NCBI GenBank assembly: GCA_012520695.1
Contig: JAAYNU010000198.1
Location: forward strand, 1-9,313
Source: Erysipelothrix sp.
Lineage (GTDB): Bacteria; Bacillota_I; Bacilli_A; Erysipelotrichales; Erysipelotrichaceae
Direction: 5' to 3'
DNA: 9,313 nucleotides
A program made the translations under genes and the position numbers. Shown here in pieces: positions 1-5,120 of this stretch; the first letter of the stretch is position 1, and each line of letters begins with the position of its first letter. The notes under the pieces were generated by a model. That model did no database searches and was not told the DNA's origin. It worked only from the letters and a program-made list of their open reading frames with translations.

Positions 1-1
1 A

Positions 2-265
2 CCGGATCCGAAACCTCCAGTAACGCCTCCGGTTGTGAAACCACCAGTGGTAACGCCACCTGTTGTGACGCCTCCAATTGTTACACCTCCAGTGGTGACC
101 CCTCCTGTTATTACACCACCGATTGTTAAACCCGTGGTTGCTCCTGTGGTACCAGTTGACTTACCATCACTTCCAGCAACAGGTGAAAGTAGTGATGTGA
201 GTTTATTACCATTACTATTAATTGCAATTGGACTTATATTGAGAAGGCGCACCGAGCGTCACTAA
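2..265 (+). CDS. LPXTG cell-wall-anchored surface protein, C-terminal part (5' end outside the window)
   Basis: The frame is open from the first full codon at base 2, so only the C-terminal 87 residues are seen. The visible protein has a stalk of PPVVT-type pentapeptides, a short linker, the sortase motif LPATG (bases 170-184) followed by Glu, a hydrophobic span (LLPLLLIAIGLIL) and a positively charged tail (RRRTERH). This is the canonical sortase A sorting signal: the enzyme cuts between Thr and Gly and links the protein to peptidoglycan, and the Pro-rich stretch probably spans the wall. The N-terminal functional domain is missing, so adhesin, enzyme or other roles cannot be told apart. A GTG at 35 lies inside the repeats and is not a real start. 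The gene ends before terminator 382-410 and is unrelated to the ATPase operon. Confidence 0.9.
   Translation, partial: PDPKPPVTPPVVKPPVVTPPVVTPPIVTPPVVTPPVITPPIVKPVVAPVVPVDLPSLPATGESSDVSLLPLLLIAIGLILRRRTERH
26..130 (+). repeat. Seven tandem 15-bp units encoding PPVVT-like pentapeptides
   Basis: Reading in frame, the units are PPVVK, PPVVT, PPVVT, PPIVT, PPVVT, PPVIT and PPIVK. A shorter imperfect unit (PPVT) precedes them at bases 14-25. The peptide is strongly conserved, but third codon positions vary freely (cct/cca/ccg, gtt/gtg/gta, acg/aca/acc). The array is therefore not a fresh slippage product. It probably forms the rigid wall-spanning stalk of the surface protein, and it may continue upstream of the window. 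Confidence 0.85.
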
Positions 266-288
266 TCAATCTTGGAGAAGTGAAATGG

Positions 289-330
289 GATGCGAGGTGT
301 TTCTTCCCTCTACACCAAACGTGACGCATC
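289..330 (+). other. Possible stem-loop in the 3' untranslated region of the surface protein gene
   Basis: GATGCG at 289-294 can pair with CGCATC at 325-330. Nested inside, GGTGT at 296-300 can pair with ACACC at 312-316, leaving a pyrimidine-rich loop (301-311) and an 8-base bulge (317-324). There is no T-tract, so this is not a terminator. No coding function is evident in 266-381. The structure may be chance or part of a structured 3' UTR or small RNA. Confidence 0.3.
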
Positions 331-381
331 TTCTTGAAGTAAGCATAATTGAATACAAAAGTTGTGCTTCACCACGTTATG

Positions 382-410
382 AAGGCACTATCCGCGGATA
401 GTGCCTTTTA
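382..410 (+). terminator. Intrinsic terminator of the LPXTG surface protein gene
   Basis: A perfect 26-bp palindrome (382-407; arm AAGGCACTATCCG followed by its complement) runs into TTTT at 406-409. The T-tract is on the plus strand only; the other side has no comparable run. It sits 117 bases after the stop codon of the surface protein gene and also separates it from the convergent tRNA gene. Confidence 0.85.
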
Positions 411-451
411 TGTTATTTATAAAATATAAGACATTGAGTTAGGGATGCGCA

Positions 452-478
452 AAAGAAAAACCACTTTTCAGTGGCTTT
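452..478 (-). terminator. Intrinsic terminator of the tRNA-Ser gene
   Basis: Read on the minus strand, AAAGCCACT and AGTGGTTTT form a 9-bp stem (one G-T pair) closed by a GAAA tetraloop. It is followed by a T-rich tract (TTTTTCTTTT). It lies about 11 bases after the encoded CCA end of the tRNA, so it is well placed to end that transcript. It faces the surface protein terminator. Confidence 0.8.
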
Positions 479-488
479 GGTGTATACA

Positions 489-577
489 TGGCGAAGAAAG
501 AGGGATTTGAACCCTCGCGAGCTCACGCTCCTATCGGTGTTCGAGACCGACCCCTTCAGCCTCTTGGGTATTTCTCC
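489..577 (-). tRNA. tRNA-Ser (anticodon CGA)
   Basis: The reverse complement begins GGAGAAATACCCAAGAGG and ends TTTCTTCGCCA, giving an 89-base class II tRNA with an encoded CCA. The acceptor stem GGAGAAA/TTTCTTC pairs fully with one G-T wobble at the second pair, and the discriminator base is G as expected for serine tRNAs. The anticodon stem TCGGT/ACCGA closes a 7-base loop CTCGAAC, giving anticodon CGA (bases 541-543), which reads UCG. A long variable arm (about GGAGCGTGAGCTC) and a T-arm with GGTTCAAATC are visible. The gene is transcribed away from the ATPase operon, from the extended -10 at 592-600. Confidence 0.96.
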
Positions 578-591
578 GTATGTCATAAAAA

Positions 592-600
592 ATTATATCA
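592..600 (-). promoter_or_regulatory. Extended -10 promoter element for tRNA-Ser
   Basis: On the minus strand bases 600 to 592 read TGATATAAT, an extended -10 (TGnTATAAT) with a perfect TATAAT. It lies about 15 bases upstream of the mature tRNA 5' end. No good -35 is present at the 16-18 base spacing, which is common when an extended -10 is used. Start of transcription would be near 584-586. Confidence 0.65.
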
Positions 601-601
601 C

Positions 602-629
602 AGAATTATAAAAAATAGAATGTAATTCT
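602..629. repeat. Inverted repeat AGAATTA/TAATTCT between the divergent promoters
   Basis: AGAATTA at 602-608 is the exact reverse complement of TAATTCT at 623-629, with a 14-base AT-rich spacer. The right arm abuts and overlaps by one base the -35 of the ATPase promoter, and the left arm lies just upstream of the tRNA -10. It could be a regulator binding site, but in such AT-rich DNA a 7-base arm could also be chance. Confidence 0.3.
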
Positions 630-657
630 TGAAATTAATATACATTGAGCGTATAGT
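629..657 (+). promoter_or_regulatory. Sigma-A-type promoter of the V/A-ATPase operon
   Basis: TTGAAA (629-634) and TATAGT (652-657) are separated by exactly 17 bases, close to the TTGACA/TATAAT consensus. Initiation would fall near 664, leaving a very short leader before the first ATG at 681. The ribosome binding site AGGGGG (668-673) sits 7 bases before that ATG. A second copy of TATAGTT occurs at 661-667, 9 bases downstream of the first. No other good promoter is evident inside the operon, where spacers are too short to hold one. Confidence 0.7.
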
Positions 658-680
658 TGTTATAGTTAGGGGGTATCTGG

Positions 681-995
681 ATGGACGAATTATTCCTACA
701 AATATTGAATGCAAATGAGGCTGCGCAAGTGCGAATCGAAGAAGCCCAAGGGGCAACTCTGAACAGCCAAGAGGTCTTCAATGAACTCAAGAAAACGGTT
801 GATCGCGAAGCACTCGAATCATTTGAAAATGAATCACGCATGATCTTGGAAAAAACAGACACTGTTTTAATCCAAGCAAAACGTGATGTCGCTGTTTCAC
901 TTCAGCAACAAAAATCAATACTAGAAAAAGACTTTAAAAAAGTAAGTGAATCACACCGTGCAATGATTCTCTCTGAGATTTTCCATGGCGAATGA
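681..995 (+). CDS. V/A-type ATPase peripheral stalk subunit G/H
   Basis: This 104-residue protein is the first gene of the operon. It is highly charged and almost entirely alpha-helical in character, with long runs of Glu, Lys, Gln and Asn and few glycines or prolines, as expected for a coiled-coil stalk subunit. Its size and first position match the G/H subunit of other bacterial and archaeal operons (called NtpF in Enterococcus hirae, AhaH in methanogens; I give no symbol because the letters conflict). The family pairs with subunit E as a heterodimeric peripheral stalk that keeps A3B3 from turning with the rotor. The start is an ATG with AGGGGG 7 bases upstream. The 3' end overlaps the next gene by 11 bases. 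Family assignment rests on composition, size and synteny, since sequence conservation in these stalks is low. Confidence 0.8.
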   Translation: MDELFLQILNANEAAQVRIEEAQGATLNSQEVFNELKKTVDREALESFENESRMILEKTDTVLIQAKRDVAVSLQQQKSILEKDFKKVSESHRAMILSEIFHGE

Positions 996-1995
996 TTATG
1001 CAATGGCCACAAAAGCCCGTGCACTTTACTCAAAGCACTTAAGTCCGCAGAATTATGCTGCCATGTTGGACCTTGATACAGTGGGCGAAGTAGCCTCATA
1101 TCTTAAGGGTCAAACACGATATCTCAGTGTATTAGAAGGAGTAAATGAAGAAGCGATTCACCGCGAGTTTCTCGAACAAAGAATTCGTTCGATTGCGATG
1201 AGTGAGTTCTCATTACTGATGCGATACGTTCAAAAGGACAAGCATCACTTCTACCAATTTTATCTGAAAGAGCTAGAGATGAATCATTTGATCTTTGTGC
1301 TCAGAGCCATTGAATCCGGTTCAACACATCATTACGGACAATTTCTTAATGAGTTGAATCACTTAATGGTTTTTGATGTCGATGCCTTGATGGTCTGTAC
1401 TACGTATCAAGACGTCTTGAAGGTCGTTGCGGATACAGAGTATCGTAAGGTTTTGGGGGTCTTGTCAAGTGATGATGTTGATTTATCCCAAGTGGAGGAT
1501 TTACTCCAAGCTCACTACAATCAAACCATGCTCACGCTGATTAAAAGCGAGGAGAGTGATGATGAGTTACTAAACATCTTCATCATGCAATTGGAACTTG
1601 AAAACATTGCCCTTATTTATCGTATGAAGAAGTACTTCGACGTTTCACCGCAAGACATGCATGCACGGCGTATGGGTCCAACGCTTCACATCAGTGAAAA
1701 GAAGATTAAAGAATGGGTTGAAACAGCGGATAGTGATACGATTTTGAGTGATTTAGAAAGCTCATATTATGGTCAATTTGGTCCCTTTGATGATGTGAAT
1801 CACATAGAACACTACTTCGATACGATTCGCTATAAAACACTGAAGCGATTAATGCGCTTCTCAACGAATACAGATGTCACTTTATTTGCTTATATGAGCT
1901 TGGTCACACTTGAAATTAAAAATGTCATTGATGTGGTCGAAGGGGTTCGATACAAAATCGCACCGCAAGAAATTGAAAAACTATTAATCTATTAG
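985..1995 (+). CDS. ntpC: V/A-type ATPase subunit C (central stalk socket, subunit d homologue)
   Basis: A 336-residue acidic, helix-rich, soluble protein of the AC39/vATP-synt_C type; family members are usually about 330-350 residues. Subunit C is the funnel-shaped adaptor that sits on top of the c (K) ring and receives the D/F shaft, passing torque between the two. The N-terminal region (ANDYAMATKARALYSKHLSP) and the repeated motifs around Leu-Glu-Asn-Ile (residues about 205-215) and near the C-terminus (LEIKNVIDVVEGVRYKI) fit the three-fold pseudo-repeated family, where such E/N-rich helices recur. The start ATG lies within the end of the preceding gene (11-base overlap) with only a weak GAGA upstream, so translation is probably coupled; an in-frame ATG at 1003 is the alternative. 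In most related operons this gene lies after K and E; here it lies before I. Confidence 0.88.
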   Translation: MANDYAMATKARALYSKHLSPQNYAAMLDLDTVGEVASYLKGQTRYLSVLEGVNEEAIHREFLEQRIRSIAMSEFSLLMRYVQKDKHHFYQFYLKELEMNHLIFVLRAIESGSTHHYGQFLNELNHLMVFDVDALMVCTTYQDVLKVVADTEYRKVLGVLSSDDVDLSQVEDLLQAHYNQTMLTLIKSEESDDELLNIFIMQLELENIALIYRMKKYFDVSPQDMHARRMGPTLHISEKKIKEWVETADSDTILSDLESSYYGQFGPFDDVNHIEHYFDTIRYKTLKRLMRFSTNTDVTLFAYMSLVTLEIKNVIDVVEGVRYKIAPQEIEKLLIY

Positions 1996-1999
1996 GAGG
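1994..1999 (+). promoter_or_regulatory. Ribosome binding site AGGAGG that sets the ntpI start
   Basis: AGGAGG overlaps the TAG stop of ntpC. It is 8 bases from the TTG at 2008, the ideal distance. The in-frame GTG at 1999 lies within the Shine-Dalgarno itself and so cannot use it. Confidence 0.85.
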
Positions 2000-2007
2000 T
2001 GATTTGT

Positions 2008-3801
2008 TTGGCAATTGAAACTATGCGATTGGTTCGTCTGGCGACCCAACCCGATAATGTATTTAAGATGATTGATTATATTTTGTCGGTTGATCATTTC
2101 CATCCAGAACTCGCAAGTACTGTAATGAATGAAGGAAATGCAGGTTTACCGTTTCCTAATGAAAAGATCTATGAATCATTTTTGAATCGCTGTGAACGCA
2201 TCGTATCTGATCTTGACTTAAATCTTGATGATGATTTTGATCGTGAATATTCAATCGACGAGATTGAAGGTGCGATCACTGAAGCGGAGATGAAGTATAA
2301 TACGCTTCATTCTCATGAAACAAGTTCAGCACTGGACAGTGATGATAAAATAGCGCTTGATGCCTTGAAACAATATCCAATGGATCACATTGAAGACAGT
2401 TTCATACGCCTAAAATTCGGTCGTATACCAACCGCATCATTATCAAAGATTGTGCTGCACGCTGATAAGCGCTTTGTATTCACACTCTTGCATCGTAATA
2501 AACACTATGGCTGGATTGCTTATTTAAGCCTTAGTGAAGATGAAGTCATGTTAAGGGAGATGTTTGATTCCCTTTATTTTGAGCCCATCGCGATACCGAT
2601 TGTGACAGAAGAGATTTTGAATCACGATTGTTATGAGCTATTAGACCATATCTATGGCTATGTTAAGAAACAAAAATCAAAAGAAGAATTCCTCAAATAC
2701 ATCACACTTTTTGGTGAAGAGGTCGTTCTTACGGGATTTGTCGCTGAAACGGATATCGAGAATTTTAGGGGACTGTTTACGGATCGTGTCGTGATTAGAG
2801 ACTTCCCAGCGGATTCTGAACCGGGCTTGATGCCACCAACGAAACTTAAGAATGGTTGGTTCTCGCGTCCGTTTAAATTATTCATTGAAATGTATGGTTT
2901 ACCGCAATACGATGGCTTTGATCCAACGTTCTACTTTGCGCTGACATTCTGTCTCTTATTTGGGATCATGTTTGGTGATGTAGGACAAGGTTTAGTACTC
3001 GTTTTGGGTGGAACTTATTTATATAAGAAAAAGGGTATGGAATTGGGCGCTGTTGCGTCGCGCATTGGGGTTTCTTCCATGGTCTTCGGGTTCTTGTTTG
3101 GTTCATTCTTTGGGAATGAGACCATTTTGAATCCAATACTGAATCCAATCGGCTTGCCGATTCATGTCGCGAGTCCTGAATTCACAATGCCATTATTAAT
3201 TACTGCAGTTGCTCTGGGGGCGGTTTTAATTCTATCGTCCATCCTCATCAACATCGTTCTTTGTCTAAAGGCTAAGAAGGTGGATGAAGCACTGTTTAGT
3301 CAAAATGGGGTTGCGGGTTTCTTATTTTATGGCTTTGCGCTTGCGAATATCGCTGTGATGTTCAGTGGTGCATCGATTAAACTAATGAATCCAATCACGA
3401 TGATCATATTTATTGCTTTACCACTTGCTTCCATTCTCTTAAAGGAACCGCTCAGTAACATGATTCATAAAATGAGTGCGACACCTCATGAAGGATGGGG
3501 TGGGTATATCACAGAGGGGCTGTTTGAACTCTTTGAGGTTGTCCTGGGATTTGTAACGAATACAATGTCGTTTCTTCGTGTCGGTGGCTTTGTGCTCTCG
3601 CATGCTGGGATGATGTCTGTTGTTATTATGCTGACTGAGATGTCAGGTAATGCGGGTATTGTTGCTCTGATTCTAGGAAATATTCTTGTGATTGGTCTTG
3701 AGGGACTGATTGTAGGGATTCAAACATTGCGTCTTGAGTATTATGAAATGTTTAGTCGTTACTACGATGGTGGTGGCAAGAAGTTTAATTCAGTCTACTA
3801 A
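2008..3801 (+). CDS. ntpI: V/A-type ATPase membrane stator subunit I (subunit a homologue)
   Basis: This 597-residue protein has the two-part layout of the family. A soluble N-terminal half (about residues 1-300) contacts the peripheral stalks. A membrane half follows with roughly seven hydrophobic segments, beginning with the motif LFGIMFGDVGQG. Near the C-terminus the conserved helix NTMSFLRVGGFVLSHAG contains the essential arginine, Arg524 (codon 3577-3579), which exchanges ions with the K-ring glutamate. The TTG start at 2008 is chosen because a perfect AGGAGG lies 8 bases upstream and because MAIETMRLVRLA matches the usual beginning of the family. Starting at GTG 1999 would put the start inside the ribosome binding site; ATG 2023 is a weaker alternative. 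The protein is somewhat shorter than the E. hirae homologue. It is followed directly by the ribosome binding site of ntpK. Confidence 0.95.
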   Translation: MAIETMRLVRLATQPDNVFKMIDYILSVDHFHPELASTVMNEGNAGLPFPNEKIYESFLNRCERIVSDLDLNLDDDFDREYSIDEIEGAITEAEMKYNTLHSHETSSALDSDDKIALDALKQYPMDHIEDSFIRLKFGRIPTASLSKIVLHADKRFVFTLLHRNKHYGWIAYLSLSEDEVMLREMFDSLYFEPIAIPIVTEEILNHDCYELLDHIYGYVKKQKSKEEFLKYITLFGEEVVLTGFVAETDIENFRGLFTDRVVIRDFPADSEPGLMPPTKLKNGWFSRPFKLFIEMYGLPQYDGFDPTFYFALTFCLLFGIMFGDVGQGLVLVLGGTYLYKKKGMELGAVASRIGVSSMVFGFLFGSFFGNETILNPILNPIGLPIHVASPEFTMPLLITAVALGAVLILSSILINIVLCLKAKKVDEALFSQNGVAGFLFYGFALANIAVMFSGASIKLMNPITMIIFIALPLASILLKEPLSNMIHKMSATPHEGWGGYITEGLFELFEVVLGFVTNTMSFLRVGGFVLSHAGMMSVVIMLTEMSGNAGIVALILGNILVIGLEGLIVGIQTLRLEYYEMFSRYYDGGGKKFNSVY

Positions 3802-3806
3802 GGAGG
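3801..3806 (+). promoter_or_regulatory. Ribosome binding site AGGAGG that sets the ntpK start
   Basis: AGGAGG begins on the last base of the ntpI stop and lies 8 bases upstream of the ATG at 3815. It rules out the far longer reading that begins at 3734 inside ntpI. A strong site is fitting because the K ring needs many copies per complex. Confidence 0.85.
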
Positions 3807-3814
3807 ACATATTA

Positions 3815-4249
3815 ATGAACTTATTTGAAATTTTCGGCCCGTTGGTGCTTATTGCTTTAATTACTTTACCTTTAATTCCTGTTTTCAAGAAAAAAGTGGA
3901 TCCTCGCAGTGCTAAGTTTCGGGTAGTGCTTCAGATTTCATTGTTCTTTGCATCAATGATTGGGATTGTTTTATTCACAGGTGTTACATCTGCGAACGAA
4001 GTTCCTGTTGCGAATGATCCTTTCCAAGGTTCAATTGCTCAAGGGATGGCATATATTGCAGCTGCGTTGGCAGTAAGTGCATCGGTTATTGGTGCTGGTT
4101 ATGCGGTTGCGCAAGCGGCACCGGCTGCAATTGGTGCTATATCAGAGAAGGAAGATATTTTCGGTAAGGCAATGATCTTCGTTGCGTTGGCTGAAGGGGT
4201 TGCGATTTACGGTCTTCTTATCGCAATTTTAATCATTCAAAAATTATGA
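3815..4249 (+). CDS. ntpK: V/A-type ATPase rotor ring subunit K (proteolipid, subunit c)
   Basis: A 144-residue, very hydrophobic protein. The C-terminal half (residues about 73-144) is a classical c-subunit hairpin: a small-residue helix (AAALAVSASVIGAGYAVAQA), a polar loop (ISEKED) and a second helix with the ion-carrying glutamate in VALAEGVAIYGLL (Glu127, codon 4193-4195). The N-terminal half contains two further hydrophobic segments (about 5-24 and 36-57) separated by KKKVDPR, but it has no Gly-rich c-type pattern and no carboxylate. It is therefore not a duplicated hairpin as in E. hirae NtpK. The second segment ends VTSA-NE, which resembles a signal peptidase site, so the mature ring subunit might be only the C-terminal hairpin (inference). 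The stop overlaps the next start (ATGA), implying coupled translation with ntpF. Confidence 0.93.
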   Translation: MNLFEIFGPLVLIALITLPLIPVFKKKVDPRSAKFRVVLQISLFFASMIGIVLFTGVTSANEVPVANDPFQGSIAQGMAYIAAALAVSASVIGAGYAVAQAAPAAIGAISEKEDIFGKAMIFVALAEGVAIYGLLIAILIIQKL

Positions 4250-4554
4250 AAATGTTCCTTATCAGCGATAACATCGATACCCAAATGGGCTTGCGTTTAG
4301 CTGGTATTGAGGGTGTTGTTGTTCATGATGTCGTTGCATTAAATGCTGCGCTTGAACAAGTTTTTAATGATGAGTCAATCGGTATTTTATTATTGACATC
4401 AGTTGTCTTCAATCTTGATCGCGAACGCATTCAAGAGATGAAGCTCTCGTCGAATCGATTGCTAATTGTTGAAATTTCGGATCGTCATAAATCACACGAT
4501 GTTCAGTCGATGATTGATGATACGATTTCTAAAATAATCGGGGAGGTGGTTTAA
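4246..4554 (+). CDS. ntpF: V/A-type ATPase subunit F (central stalk)
   Basis: A 102-residue protein with the Rossmann-like pattern of the subunit F family: KMFLISDNIDTQMGLRLAGI at the N-terminus, a middle strand IGILLLTSVV, then LLIVEIS and a C-terminal amphipathic helix. Subunit F binds D in the central shaft inside A3B3 and stimulates ATPase activity; in E. hirae this protein is called NtpG. The ATG is shared with the ntpK stop (ATGA, 4-base overlap), with no separate strong Shine-Dalgarno, so it depends on ribosomes finishing ntpK. A second ATG two codons on (4252) is possible. The 3' end carries GGGAGG for ntpE and overlaps it by one base. Confidence 0.92.
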   Translation: MKMFLISDNIDTQMGLRLAGIEGVVVHDVVALNAALEQVFNDESIGILLLTSVVFNLDRERIQEMKLSSNRLLIVEISDRHKSHDVQSMIDDTISKIIGEVV

Positions 4555-5120
4555 TGTCAGGTGAGAAAAAACGCGTCAGTGATGAGATTGTTCATGTCAT
4601 TGATATGCGTGCACAAAAAGCAATCGAACTTTTAGATCATGGCCAAAGTGAACAAGTGGATTCATTGTTGAGTAACTACCGTAGATCGGTTGAAAACCAA
4701 TACGAGGAGAAACTCAAACGTTTGAAGGAAAAGCAGGCTCATTTAGAGCATCGTGAAACTTCTGCGCTTGAATTTGGAACCATTTCTGAATTGAAACGTT
4801 ATCGAAATGAACTCTTAAATGAATTCAAAGTCTCTCTTGAAAAAGAGGTAATAGAATTCACGCAAGATGAAACTAAATATAAAGAATATATTACATCCAT
4901 CTTATCTAAAGTTGAATCCGGGGGAGTTGTCAGTATTTCATCTCGTGATTTAGCTTTAGTTGAAGGGTTTGAAACTGAGGTTAAAGAGCTGAGACTGGGT
5001 GGTTTAATGTACACTCTTGATAATCGTCTCTATGACTTCTCATTGGAAACGCGCTTTAATAATGCAATGAAGAAATTTGTCGAAACGAGTCAATTATGGA
5101 TACGGAGTGATGAAAATTGA
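4554..5120 (+). CDS. ntpE: V/A-type ATPase peripheral stalk subunit E
   Basis: A 188-residue protein with the two-part form of subunit E. The N-terminal portion (to about residue 95) is a long charged helix rich in Glu, Lys, Gln and Arg, with Leu spacing suited to coiled-coil pairing with the G/H subunit. The globular C-terminal domain binds the top of the B subunit and carries the family signature near GGLMYTLDNRLYDFSLETRF. The start is ATG overlapping the ntpF stop (TAATG), with GGGAGG 7 bases upstream. Its stop TGA overlaps the TTG start of ntpA by 4 bases (TTGA). In most related operons ntpE lies between K and C; here it comes after F and directly before A. Confidence 0.88.
   Translation: MSGEKKRVSDEIVHVIDMRAQKAIELLDHGQSEQVDSLLSNYRRSVENQYEEKLKRLKEKQAHLEHRETSALEFGTISELKRYRNELLNEFKVSLEKEVIEFTQDETKYKEYITSILSKVESGGVVSISSRDLALVEGFETEVKELRLGGLMYTLDNRLYDFSLETRFNNAMKKFVETSQLWIRSDEN

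Noticed and set aside
285..401. A 38-codon plus-strand ORF starting at ATG 285 with GGAGAAG upstream
   Set aside because: It has a plausible ribosome binding site but runs into the terminator stem, has no recognisable features, and overlaps the predicted hairpin. It is most likely chance within the 3' UTR.
382..407. The perfect palindrome as a transposon end or regulator site
   Set aside because: It is followed by a T-tract just downstream of a gene and there is no transposase or second copy in the window, so a terminator explains it best.
1999..2007. GTG at 1999 as the start of ntpI
   Set aside because: The codon is part of the AGGAGGTG ribosome binding site itself, so it cannot be served by it; TTG 2008 is at the right distance.
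3734..3814. Upstream extension of ntpK beginning at 3734
   Set aside because: It would overlap the conserved end of ntpI by 68 bases and give an N-terminus unlike the family, while AGGAGG correctly positions the ATG at 3815.
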